Source: JBQTIP01 sp052388025
GTDB taxonomy: Bacteria; Actinomycetota; UBA4738; HRBIN12
NCBI GenBank assembly: GCA_052388025.1
Contig: JBQTIP010000076.1
Coordinates: 1-28,090, forward strand
Length of the DNA stretch: 28,090 nt
Direction of reading: 5' to 3'
This document shows positions 7,797 through 14,816 of the stretch, one piece after another; position 1 is the first letter of the stretch; the number at the start of each line of letters is the position of its first letter. The position numbers and the translations under genes are program-made. The notes beneath the pieces were generated by a model. It made no database searches and was not told the origin of the DNA. It saw nothing but the letters and a program-made list of their open reading frames with translations.

Positions 7797-8713
7797 GCGT
7801 ACTCCCCGTAGTTCACCTCGCCGGACATGGCCACTCCTGGCCGGAGCCGGCTCCACTGCGCGCCGCCCCACTTCTCCACGTACTCGCTGTGGGAGCCGAG
7901 GTCGTAGACCCACTCGTTCAACCACAGCTCCAGCCGCTCAGGGTCGCGCGCGATCGCATCCCATTCCAGGTAGAAGCGGTTGTCGCGGTCGTAATAACCC
8001 TGGGCGTAGGAGGGATGGCACGCAAAGGGCTCCTCCACGACCGCATCGACGATGATGCCCGGGATCGCCGTGCGGTTGGGGTCGGCCCTGATCACGGACT
8101 CCTCCACCACCTCCTCGCAGACGACGATCACGCGCTCCGCGGCGAAGGCAGCCTCCTTCTGGCAGCCGAGCAGTCCCCAAATCTGCGCGTTCCCGTACGC
8201 GTCGGCCCGCTGCGCGTGGATGATGGCCACGTCGGGTCGAAGCGGCGGCACGGCGAAGACCTCCTCGTCGCCGTAAGGGCTTCTCATCGGCACGATCCTG
8301 GGGTTGGCCTTGGGCAGGTCGCTCTCGTAGTAGCTGCGGATCGGGAAGAACGGCAGGTTCGACGCACCGGCCACGTAACGACAGACCATCCCGAAATGGC
8401 TGTACTCCTCGATCTCGAGCGGCGCGGGATCGGCGTTCTCAACTCGCCTCCGGATCGCATGGAGCGAGCCGACGCCCGGGTTCCCCAGCCAGGAGAACAC
8501 CAGCTTCCTCGCCACCCCCGCCCCGATCATCTGGTCGTAGATGACGTCCGGGGTCATGCGGCAGAGCGTGAGGTCGCGCCGCCGCTGCCGGATGATCTCG
8601 TGCCCGGCGGCGAAGCAGATCAGGTGCGTGAACCCTTCGATGGCGAGCGTCTCGGCATCGCGCACCAGGTCGGCGACGGCGTCGCGCATGCTCGCGACCT
8701 TCCGCTCAGCCAT
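7793..8713 (-). CDS. CoA-transferase subunit A (GctA/IpdA-like)
   Basis: 306-aa alpha subunit partnering the gene downstream. Features typical of glutaconate/IpdA-type alpha subunits are an N-terminal G-F-rich strand, SWLGNPGVGSLH, LPFFPIRSYYESD, a RPDVAIIHAQRADAYGN segment (the adduct-facing loop region) and AAERVIVVCEEVV. The two subunits form an alpha2beta2 or similar assembly moving CoA between acyl groups in amino-acid, aromatic or sterol breakdown. The ATG at 8713 lies inside the end of the truncated VOC frame (ATGGCTGA overlap), so its translation may depend on ribosomes finishing that fragment. The next gene upstream is an amino-acid aminotransferase, making amino-acid-derived acyl-CoA the easiest guess. 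Confidence 0.9.
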   Translation of the reverse strand: MAERKVASMRDAVADLVRDAETLAIEGFTHLICFAAGHEIIRQRRRDLTLCRMTPDVIYDQMIGAGVARKLVFSWLGNPGVGSLHAIRRRVENADPAPLEIEEYSHFGMVCRYVAGASNLPFFPIRSYYESDLPKANPRIVPMRSPYGDEEVFAVPPLRPDVAIIHAQRADAYGNAQIWGLLGCQKEAAFAAERVIVVCEEVVEESVIRADPNRTAIPGIIVDAVVEEPFACHPSYAQGYYDRDNRFYLEWDAIARDPERLELWLNEWVYDLGSHSEYVEKWGGAQWSRLRPGVAMSGEVNYGEYA

Positions 8714-8834
8714 CGGCCGACCAGCCGTCCTCGTCGATCTCGTCGAGCCGATAGCCGAGGGCGGCGCACCAGAAGTCGCCGACCTCTCGGGGGTCGTGGC
8801 AGTCGAACGTCAGGGCGTCGACGGTCGAGGACAC
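8706..8834 (-). pseudogene. truncated VOC/glyoxalase-like gene (N-terminal 42 residues only)
   Basis: A 42-codon frame starting at GTG 8834 with a CGGAGG ribosome site 4 nt upstream. The product (LTFDCHDPREVGDFWCAALG near its start) matches the first strand and helix of actinobacterial VOC-family proteins, which are normally about 120 aa or more. It stops at TGA 8706 after DEDGW, and the rest of the domain is absent because the CoA-transferase gene begins there. It overlaps that gene by 8 nt. It looks like a remnant left by a deletion that fused a VOC gene to the CoA-transferase operon. It may be kept as a translated leader that couples expression. Confidence 0.65.
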
Positions 8835-8835
8835 G

Positions 8836-8857
8836 ACGCCTCCGTCACGCCTCCGTC
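8836..8857. repeat. 11-bp perfect tandem duplication at the aminotransferase/VOC junction
   Basis: ACGCCTCCGTC occurs twice head to tail (8836-8846 and 8847-8857). On the minus strand each copy carries GGAGG, so the ribosome-binding motif of the VOC remnant is duplicated. The second copy overlaps the aminotransferase TGA (8856-8858). Confidence 0.8.
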
Positions 8858-10166
8858 ACGCCCCCGCGACCTCTTCCACCTCTGCCACCTCTGCGACCGC
8901 GTCCTCGAAGATCGCGAGGGCGGTTCGCGCCTGGTCCTCGCGGAGCACCAGCGGCGGCGACATCCGCACCGCGCTGTCGCCGGCCCCGAGAACCAGAAGA
9001 CCTTTCAGGAACGCGGCCTTCTCCACCCGATCGGCGACGTCTGGATCCTCGAACTCGACGCCGATCATGAGCCCCAGCCCCCGGACGTCCTTGATGAGCG
9101 GCTGACGCTCCTGGAGCCGCCGGAGCCCGTCGAGCAGCAGGCCGCCCACGGTGGCCGCGTTCTTGATCAATCCGCCTTCGATCAGGTCGATGGTCTCGAG
9201 GGCCGCCGCGCAGGAGACGGGGTTGCCGCCGTAGGTGGACCCGTGGGCACCGAGCTCCCAGACCATGAGGTCCTCGCGCGCGATCATCGCCCCGAGCGGA
9301 AGGCCGCTCGCGATCCCCTTCCCGACGAGCAGGATGTCGGGCTCCACGCCGAAGTGCTGGGTCGCCCACATCTTGCCGGTCCGGCCCATGCCGCTTTGCA
9401 CCTCGTCTGCGATCAGCAGGATCCCGTGCTTCGTGCAGAGCTCACGGAGGTAGGCGAACCAACCGTCGGGCGGTACGACGTAACCGCCCTCCCCCAGGAT
9501 CGGCTCCACGACGATCGCGGCCACTTCGTGCGGCGACACCAGGCGTTTGAAGAGTCGCTGCTCGATCTCGTCGAAGTCTCCGAATGTCGAGTGGTAGACC
9601 CCCGGAAGGAGCGGACCGAAGTTCGTCCGGTACAGCGCCTTGCTCGCTGTGAGCGAGACGCTGCCGTAGGAGCGCCCGTGGAACGAGCCGAGCATCGCGA
9701 TCAGGTACTGGCGTCCCGTCGCGTACCGAGCCAGCTTGATCCCGGCCTCCACCGCCTCGGTCCCGGAGTTCGTGAGGAAGCTTCTCGCCGGTGAGGACAT
9801 GGGGGCGATCGCGTCCAGTCGCTCGCAGACATCCGAGTAGATCGGCAGGAAGAAGTCGCTCGCCGAGTAATGCAGAAGCTCCTCCGCCTGGCGCTTGATC
9901 GCCTCGACGACGCGCGGATGGGCGTGGCCGGTCGAGGCCACCGCGATGCCGGCATTGAGGTCGAGGAACAGGTTCCCGTCGACATCCTCGACCACCGAGC
10001 CCGCCCCGCGCCGAGGCACCAACGGATACGCGCGCGGCAACGACGGGCTCGTGACCTTGCGATCGCGCTCGATCCGGGCAAGCGCCTCGGGCCCGGGGAT
10101 CTCCGTGATCAGCCGCGGGGCCGGCGCCGAGGCGAGATCGGCGATCTCGACCTCCGGCGCGCTCAC
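8856..10166 (-). CDS. class III aminotransferase, ornithine/GABA type
   Basis: 436-aa PLP enzyme. NSGTEAVEAGIKLARY (133-148), SFHGRSYGS, EPILGEGGYVVPP, Asp254-Glu255 in ADEVQSGMGRTG and the Schiff-base Lys283 in LLVGKGIASGLPLG are all present. The overall pattern, including LGAGDSAVRMSPPL near the C-terminus, is close to archaeal proteins annotated as acetylornithine-family/ornithine aminotransferase. Ornithine is a good candidate because it would yield glutamate semialdehyde, the substrate of the dehydrogenase immediately upstream. GABA aminotransferase is the main alternative. The GTG start at 10166 overlaps the dehydrogenase stop as GTGA. The frame is open well beyond this start, but only as a shadow of the dehydrogenase gene. 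Confidence 0.9.
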   Translation of the reverse strand: MSAPEVEIADLASAPAPRLITEIPGPEALARIERDRKVTSPSLPRAYPLVPRRGAGSVVEDVDGNLFLDLNAGIAVASTGHAHPRVVEAIKRQAEELLHYSASDFFLPIYSDVCERLDAIAPMSSPARSFLTNSGTEAVEAGIKLARYATGRQYLIAMLGSFHGRSYGSVSLTASKALYRTNFGPLLPGVYHSTFGDFDEIEQRLFKRLVSPHEVAAIVVEPILGEGGYVVPPDGWFAYLRELCTKHGILLIADEVQSGMGRTGKMWATQHFGVEPDILLVGKGIASGLPLGAMIAREDLMVWELGAHGSTYGGNPVSCAAALETIDLIEGGLIKNAATVGGLLLDGLRRLQERQPLIKDVRGLGLMIGVEFEDPDVADRVEKAAFLKGLLVLGAGDSAVRMSPPLVLREDQARTALAIFEDAVAEVAEVEEVAGA

Positions 10167-11731
10167 TCCTCGATCACCGTGCGCGACTGCTCCCGCATGT
10201 ACTGGGTCACGTAGTACGGGCCTCCGCCTGCCTTGCCGGTCGTCCCGGAGCCCTTCCATCCGCCGAACGGCTGAACGCCGGGCCACGCTCCGGTCGTCGA
10301 CCCTGCCCGCCGGTTCACGTACACGACCCCGGCCTCGATGCGGGAAAGGAACTCGTCGATCTCGGATCTGTCCTCGCTGTACATGCCGGCGGTGAGCCCG
10401 TACTCGGTGTCGTTCGCGAGCTTCAAGCCCTCGTCGAGCGAGTCGACCGCGGTGACGGCCACGAACGGGACGAACAGCTCCTTCTTCCAGATCCAGGAGT
10501 CCGGCGGCACCTCGACGATCGTCGGCTGCACGAAGTTGCCACGCGCCAGGTCGCCCTCGGCGATCCGGTCTCCGCCCGTTACGACGTTGCCGCTCTTCTT
10601 CGCCTCGGCCGCGGCCTCCTCGAAGGTCTCGACGGCGCCCTCGTCGATCACGGGGCCGAGGTAAACGTCCTTTCGCAGCGGGTCGCCGATCACGATCTTC
10701 TCGGTCTTCTCCTTCAGCTTGGACACGAACTCGTCGTAGACCTCGCGCTCGACGTAAACACGGGAATTCGCCGAGCACTTCTGACCCCCGAACCCGAAGG
10801 CCGAGCGCATGACCCCGTCGGTCGCCTTGTCCAGGTCGGCCTTCTTGGTCACGATCGTCGGGTTCTTCCCACCCATCTCGCAGATGACCGGCTTCGGGAA
10901 CTCGGTGGCGAAGCCCTTGTAGATGCCCATCCCGACCTCGTACGAGCCGGTGAACGTGATCCCGCCGACGTCGGCGCTGCGAACGACCTCGTCGCCCACG
11001 ACGCTTCCGGGGCCGCTCAGGTAATGGATGGCCGCGGGTGGGACCCCGGCATCCCGGTAGACCTCGTAGAGCTTGAGGCCGATGAAGACGCCGAGGTGCG
11101 CCGGCTTGAAGACGACGCAGTTGCCCGCCACGAGGGCGGCACCGCTCGGCCCCGCGGCCAGTGCCATCGGGAAGTTGAACGGGCTGATGACGCCCCAGAC
11201 CCCGTAGGGCCGCAGAACGTCGTAGTAGACACCCGGAGCCCCCATCGACTGCATCGGCACGGTGAAGCCGTCGTGCTTTTCCATCTCGTTGCAGTTCCAG
11301 CGGATCAGCTCCGCCGACTCCTCCACGTCGCCGAGCGCCTCCAGACGGCTCTTGCCGACCTCCATCGCCATCAGCGCCGCGAGCTCGCTCCGCCGGTCGG
11401 AGATCAGATCCGCCGCCTTCATGAGGATCCTCACTCGCTCCTGCCAGGGCGTGTCGGCCCAGGTCTGCGAGTAGCCTTTGGCCGCGCCGATCGCGTCCTT
11501 GACGTCTTCTCGGGTCGCCTGCGCGAACTCGCCGATCACCACGTCCTTGTCGATGGGCGAGCGCTCCTCGCGGTAGCCCTCGCCCTCGCGGGCCTCGCCG
11601 TTCACGTAGAACGGATGGCGCTCCCCGAGCCAGGACTTCGCGGTCTCGATGCCCTTCTCGTAGGCCTTGTGCATCTCCTCGTTGTCGGCCGACATGGTCG
11701 CGTAGGTGACGCGGAACGCCTGCTGTGCCAT
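10163..11731 (-). CDS. L-glutamate gamma-semialdehyde (P5C) dehydrogenase
   Basis: 522-aa aldehyde dehydrogenase superfamily enzyme, oxidising glutamate semialdehyde/pyrroline-5-carboxylate to glutamate with NAD+. The oxyanion Asn186 is in SPFNFP, the general base Glu285 in CEMGGKNP and the nucleophile Cys319 in FGGQKCSANSR. The N-terminal extension of about 40 residues before FYVNGE and the C-terminal PFGGWKGSGTTGKAGGG followed by a YMREQSRTV tail match the P5C dehydrogenase branch. ATG 11731 has GGGGAGG about 9 nt upstream. The gene lies on the same strand as proline dehydrogenase (13626-14555) but is separated by proC, a small gene and an opposing FAH gene. It is the first gene of the long minus-strand array. 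Confidence 0.93.
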   Translation of the reverse strand: MAQQAFRVTYATMSADNEEMHKAYEKGIETAKSWLGERHPFYVNGEAREGEGYREERSPIDKDVVIGEFAQATREDVKDAIGAAKGYSQTWADTPWQERVRILMKAADLISDRRSELAALMAMEVGKSRLEALGDVEESAELIRWNCNEMEKHDGFTVPMQSMGAPGVYYDVLRPYGVWGVISPFNFPMALAAGPSGAALVAGNCVVFKPAHLGVFIGLKLYEVYRDAGVPPAAIHYLSGPGSVVGDEVVRSADVGGITFTGSYEVGMGIYKGFATEFPKPVICEMGGKNPTIVTKKADLDKATDGVMRSAFGFGGQKCSANSRVYVEREVYDEFVSKLKEKTEKIVIGDPLRKDVYLGPVIDEGAVETFEEAAAEAKKSGNVVTGGDRIAEGDLARGNFVQPTIVEVPPDSWIWKKELFVPFVAVTAVDSLDEGLKLANDTEYGLTAGMYSEDRSEIDEFLSRIEAGVVYVNRRAGSTTGAWPGVQPFGGWKGSGTTGKAGGGPYYVTQYMREQSRTVIEE

Positions 11732-11770
11732 GGAAGATCGCCTCCCCTTCAAGATTCCGGAACCGGCCCT

Positions 11771-11776
11771 ATGGTA
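11771..11776 (-). promoter_or_regulatory. possible -10 box (TACCAT) for the P5C dehydrogenase array
   Basis: TACCAT lies 39 bp upstream of the ATG, with TTGGGG 18 bp further upstream as a weak -35. It is in the 141-bp divergent spacer shared with the FAH gene. Confidence 0.35.
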
Positions 11777-11857
11777 GCCGCGGCGCCGAGCCCTCCCCAA
11801 GTCGCCCGACCTCGCGAAACCGACCGCGGATAACGAGAAACGGGCTTCGGGCGGGCG

Positions 11858-11863
11858 TATCAT
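11858..11863 (+). promoter_or_regulatory. -10 box (TATCAT) just before the FAH-family start
   Basis: TATCAT followed by 9 nt and the TTG start at 11873, giving a near-leaderless mRNA. No Shine-Dalgarno precedes the TTG, which supports this reading. Confidence 0.4.
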
Positions 11864-11872
11864 CGCACTCCC

Positions 11873-12661
11873 TTGAGGCTCGTGACCTTCGACCGGAGGG
11901 GGCACCGGCGACTGGGAGCGTTCCTCGGCGGGGAGGTGATCGACCTGCCCGACCTCGTCGGGCACCCGGCCTTCCCCACGACGATGGAGGCCCTGGTCAA
12001 GGGCAACGGGGGGACGGTGTTGGACGCCGCCCGGGCCGCCCTCGAGCGGGACGAGGCAGAAGACTTCCTCGTGCCCGGCTCCCGCCTGCTCGCCCCGCTG
12101 CTCCCGTGGTCGCTCCGTAGTCGCGAGGCCCTCGAGGCGGACCGGCCGGTGCTCGGGCCCGACGACGACGTTCCGTGGCCGGCCGGCGCAGGATGGCTGG
12201 ACTACGAACCGAAGGTAGTGGCCGTGGTGGGCCGGCCCGGGCGGGAACTCGAGCCCGAGAGCGCCTCTCGGGTCGTCTTCGGCTACACCCTCGTGAACGA
12301 TTGGACGGCCCGGGACGCGAGCGGCAACCCCACGCCGAGCGCCGAGGGCCTACCGCTCTCCCTGGGCCCCTGCATCATCACGGCCGACGAGGTCGACCCT
12401 CAGACGATGTACGTCACGGCTCGGGTGGACGGCGACGAGTGGGCCAAGGGGAACCTGAACGGCACAGCGCGGAGCCTCCTCCGGGCCATCGGGCATGCGT
12501 CGCGCGGCGAGTATCTTCGCCCCGGGGACGCCTTCGCCTCCGACCCGTTCGGCGGCGGATTCGGCGTCGGCCCGGAACGGAGGCTTTGGCCGGGCGCCCT
12601 AGTGGAGCTCGAGGCCGAGGGCATCGGCATGCTTCGCAACCGCGTCGGGCCGAGGCGCTGA
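11873..12661 (+). CDS. fumarylacetoacetate hydrolase (FAH) family protein
   Basis: 262 aa. The family includes C-C hydrolases, decarboxylases and hydratases of beta-keto and aromatic-pathway acids. The C-terminal signature is clear (LRPGDAFASDPFGGGFG, then VELEAEGIGMLRNRV), as is VFGYTLVNDWTARD with the usual metal Asp. The usual E-x-E metal pair (as in HELELGVVMG of FAHD1) reads YEPKVVAVVG, so the second Glu is Lys. The KSFD lid segment is also altered (SAEGLPLSLGP). The enzyme may therefore have lost or changed its metal site. The start is TTG at 11873, giving MRLVTF, the usual family N-terminus. It is transcribed against its neighbours and splits the proline catabolic genes. Confidence 0.87.
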   Translation: MRLVTFDRRGHRRLGAFLGGEVIDLPDLVGHPAFPTTMEALVKGNGGTVLDAARAALERDEAEDFLVPGSRLLAPLLPWSLRSREALEADRPVLGPDDDVPWPAGAGWLDYEPKVVAVVGRPGRELEPESASRVVFGYTLVNDWTARDASGNPTPSAEGLPLSLGPCIITADEVDPQTMYVTARVDGDEWAKGNLNGTARSLLRAIGHASRGEYLRPGDAFASDPFGGGFGVGPERRLWPGALVELEAEGIGMLRNRVGPRR

Positions 12662-12685
12662 CCGAGGAAGGGCCCGGGGCAGAAG

Positions 12686-12799
12686 CTACTTCGCCTTGCG
12701 CGAGTCGGCTCGCTCGGCCGCTCGCCGCTTCCGACGCCCCTTGGCCTTCTGCTTGCGGTCGGCTGCCCACCGAACCTTCCGCCGGTCCCCGCGTCCCAT
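12686..12799 (-). CDS. 37-aa highly basic protein coupled to proC (Thx-like N-terminus)
   Basis: MGRGDRRKVRWAADRK is followed by a run of Lys/Arg/Ala to the end. About 18 of 37 residues are Lys or Arg and there are no hydrophobic clusters, so it should be disordered or RNA-bound. The start MGRGDRRK resembles the start of the ribosomal peptide Thx (MGKGDRRT), but the rest does not match well. In mycobacteria another tiny basic ribosomal protein (bS22) is encoded near proC, so a ribosome-associated role is a reasonable inference. Its ATG overlaps the proC stop as TGATG, implying translational re-initiation. Its stop is 24 bp from the end of the convergent FAH gene. Confidence 0.7.
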   Translation of the reverse strand: MGRGDRRKVRWAADRKQKAKGRRKRRAAERADSRKAK

Positions 12800-13629
12800 C
12801 AGGTCTCCTCGTGCTCGCCGCCGCGGGCAAGCTCCGAGCTGCGGTGTCGCGCCGCGTCGATCGCGTTCAGGAACGCGGCACGGACCCCCGCCTCCTCGAG
12901 ATGCCGGATGGCCGCGATCGTGGTCCCCCCCGGAGAGGTCACCATCTCGCGAAGCTCAACGGGGTGCTTTCCCGTGTCGCGCAGCATCTTGGCCGAGCCC
13001 AGCATCGTCTGGATGATGAGGTCTGTCGCGACGTCCCGGGACAGACCGAGCAGGATGCATGCCTCGATCATGGCTTCGGCTAGCAGGAAGAAGTACGCGG
13101 GGCCGGAGCCGCTCGTCGCCGTGACCGCGTCGAGATGGACCTCCGGCAGTCTGAGGACCTTTCCCACGTAGCCCAGCAGCTCCTCGGCCACGGATAGGTG
13201 CTTGTCCTCGGCATGCGATCCGGGGCTCACCACCGACATGGCCTCGTCGACCAGCACGGCCACGTTCGACATCACCCGGACCACGGGCACGTTCTCCCGA
13301 ACGAACTGCTCCACGAACGACGTGCGGATGCCGGCGGCGAAGCTGATCACGAGCTGCTCCGTGCCTACGACCGGGCCGATCTGCTGGAGCAGAACCTCCA
13401 TGTCTTGGGGCTTCACCATGAGGACGAGTGTCTCGGCCCACTCGACCGCCTCGGGATTGGAGAGGGTGGTGGCCACGCCGTGCCGCTCTGCCAGCTCCCG
13501 CGCCAGGTCCTCGCGGCGGCAGGTCACCATGATCTCATCCGTTCCTCGTCCGCCCGAGCGTATGAGCCCGGATACGAGCGCCTCGCCCATCTTGCCGCCG
13601 CCAAGGAAAGCAACCTTCCGCCCGGTCAT
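12799..13629 (-). CDS. proC: pyrroline-5-carboxylate reductase
   Basis: 276 aa, normal length. It reduces pyrroline-5-carboxylate to proline with NAD(P)H. The Rossmann glycines are FLGGGKMGEAL (8-18). VLMVKPQDM, RVMSNVAVLVDEAM and the ATSGSGPAYFFLLAEAM helix follow, then VTSPGGTTIAAI, the standard C-terminal signature. The ATG at 13629 overlaps the proline dehydrogenase stop as ATGA and has GAGGAG upstream, so I use it rather than the longer open frame. It is unusual that the biosynthetic reductase is co-translated with the dehydrogenase that runs the opposite reaction. Confidence 0.96.
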   Translation of the reverse strand: MTGRKVAFLGGGKMGEALVSGLIRSGGRGTDEIMVTCRREDLARELAERHGVATTLSNPEAVEWAETLVLMVKPQDMEVLLQQIGPVVGTEQLVISFAAGIRTSFVEQFVRENVPVVRVMSNVAVLVDEAMSVVSPGSHAEDKHLSVAEELLGYVGKVLRLPEVHLDAVTATSGSGPAYFFLLAEAMIEACILLGLSRDVATDLIIQTMLGSAKMLRDTGKHPVELREMVTSPGGTTIAAIRHLEEAGVRAAFLNAIDAARHRSSELARGGEHEET

Positions 13630-14555
13630 CTCCCACTCCTCACCAGGTTCGACAGGAAGAACCACATGTTGGCAGGCCGCTCCGCCAGCCGTCGGGTCAG
13701 GTACGGGTACCACTCCACGCCGTAGGGGACGTACACGCGCACCGGATACCCATCCCCAGCCAGCTGGTTCTGGAGGTCCCGACGGATACCGTAGAGCATC
13801 TGGAACTCGACGTGGGACCACGGGACGCCATGGCTTCGCACGTGACGCTTGGTCCCCTCCACCAGCCGCGGATCGTGTGTGGCCACATGGACGGTGTGGC
13901 CTCGCGAAAGGAGCTCGGCCGTGAGCCGCGCGTAGCTCGCGTCGACATCATCCCGTTTGGGGAACGCAACCTCCGGAGGCTCGAGGTAGGCCCCCTTTAC
14001 GAGGCGGATCATGGATCCGGTCGGAAGCTCCGCGGCGTCCTTTGCGGTCCTGCGCAGATACGTCTGCAGGCAGACCCCAACCCGCTCGTGCCTCGTTCGC
14101 AGATCGCGGAAGATCTCGAGAGTCCGGTCCACGTAGGCGTGACTTTCCATGTCGATCATGACGATGGTTCCCCCTCCGGCCGCCGCCTCGAGCACGCGCT
14201 CCACGTGCTCGACACACACATTCGGCGAGAGGTCCAGTCCCAGCTGGGTGAGCTTGATCGAGATGGCGCAGTCGAGCCCGTCCGCCGTCCGGATCCGGTC
14301 GAGGGCGCGTGTGTAGTTCTCGGCCCCCGCGGCCGCTTGCTCGGGCGCAGTCACGTTCTCACCCAGATGGTCGAACATGGTGGCTATCCCGCCACGGTCG
14401 AGCTGCCTGGCGGCCGCCATCGCGTCGTCGAGCGATACCCCCGCTACGAACCGCGACGCCACGCGACGCCCTGGGGAGCTCTCGGTGGCGAGCCGCCGGA
14501 GCCAGCGGTTCTGAGCGAACCGCAGCACCGGGGCTCTCAGGATCTGCCCGTTCAC
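13626..14555 (-). CDS. proline dehydrogenase (monofunctional, FAD)
   Basis: 309-aa TIM-barrel flavoenzyme oxidising proline to pyrroline-5-carboxylate and passing electrons to the membrane quinone pool. Conserved segments are SIKLTQLGL (active-site Lys101), MIDMESHAYVD, LVKGAYLEP, VATHDPRL, EFQMLYGIR and the FAD/substrate end VPYGVEWYPYLTRRLAERPAN. Length and order match the Thermus/Deinococcus-type single-domain enzyme rather than bifunctional PutA. The frame is open to 14633, but GTG 14555 has AAGGAG 7 nt upstream and removes an implausible basic leader. The 5' leader holds a 7-bp hairpin ending at the ribosome site and, further up, the terminator of the structured RNA. Confidence 0.95.
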   Translation of the reverse strand: MNGQILRAPVLRFAQNRWLRRLATESSPGRRVASRFVAGVSLDDAMAAARQLDRGGIATMFDHLGENVTAPEQAAAGAENYTRALDRIRTADGLDCAISIKLTQLGLDLSPNVCVEHVERVLEAAAGGGTIVMIDMESHAYVDRTLEIFRDLRTRHERVGVCLQTYLRRTAKDAAELPTGSMIRLVKGAYLEPPEVAFPKRDDVDASYARLTAELLSRGHTVHVATHDPRLVEGTKRHVRSHGVPWSHVEFQMLYGIRRDLQNQLAGDGYPVRVYVPYGVEWYPYLTRRLAERPANMWFFLSNLVRSGR

Positions 14556-14567
14556 CTCGACTCTCCT

Positions 14568-14586
14568 TCGACCCGGAAGGGGTCGA
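14568..14586 (-). promoter_or_regulatory. leader hairpin abutting the proline dehydrogenase ribosome site
   Basis: TCGACCC-CTTCC-GGGTCGA on the minus strand forms a perfect 7-bp stem with a 5-nt loop. Its last bases run directly into AAGGAG, so folding could limit ribosome access. Confidence 0.5.
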
Positions 14587-14591
14587 GGCGA

Positions 14592-14597
14592 AGTATA
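14592..14597 (-). promoter_or_regulatory. -10-like box TATACT upstream of proline dehydrogenase
   Basis: TATACT matches the -10 consensus and would start RNA near 14585, giving a 30-nt leader. The expected -35 position (14615-14620) reads CCCTCG inside the terminator stem, a poor match. The gene may therefore rely on readthrough from the RNA upstream, on an alternative sigma factor, or on an activator. Confidence 0.35.
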
Positions 14598-14609
14598 GGG
14601 ACGAAGAAA

Positions 14610-14674
14610 GAGCCCGAGGGACCGCAGGCTCACCGGCGACCGAAGTCACCAGCCACCATTAGCCCCTCGGGCTC
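14610..14674 (-). terminator. terminator/attenuator hairpin with UUCG inner stem
   Basis: The outer stem is 11 perfect base pairs, GAGCCCGAGGG (14674-14664) with CCCTCGGGCTC (14620-14610), followed on the minus strand by TTTCTTCGT. Nested inside is GGTGAC-TTCG-GTCGCC (14650-14635). It ends 54 nt before the proline dehydrogenase start, so it could terminate the RNA or act as a regulated switch for that gene. Confidence 0.65.
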
Positions 14675-14769
14675 AGGTGCTCCGAGCAACCTCTGCAGCT
14701 GTCTCGGTTCCCTTATGGTCGACCCTTTCGTTGGGCTTTGGGGCCTTCCGAGCCTCCCCACCCGCACAG

Positions 14770-14816
14770 CCAGTTAGCCTTCCCGACCGTACTAGCAGGT
14801 GCGCCCAGTTAGCCTT
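14770..14816. repeat. 12-nt direct repeat inside the structured RNA
   Basis: CCAGTTAGCCTT at 14770-14781 and again at 14805-14816, 35 nt apart start to start (AAGGCTAACTGG in the RNA). One copy contributes to the GNRA hairpin and the other to the ACTGGC stem strand, so identical segments sit in different structural settings. Confidence 0.75.

Noticed and set aside
10167..10778. N-terminal extension of the aminotransferase (open frame to 10778)
   Set aside because: The extra sequence is Arg/Gly-rich, runs entirely through the P5C dehydrogenase gene in another frame, and lacks any domain; the GTGA start at 10166 is typical of this window.
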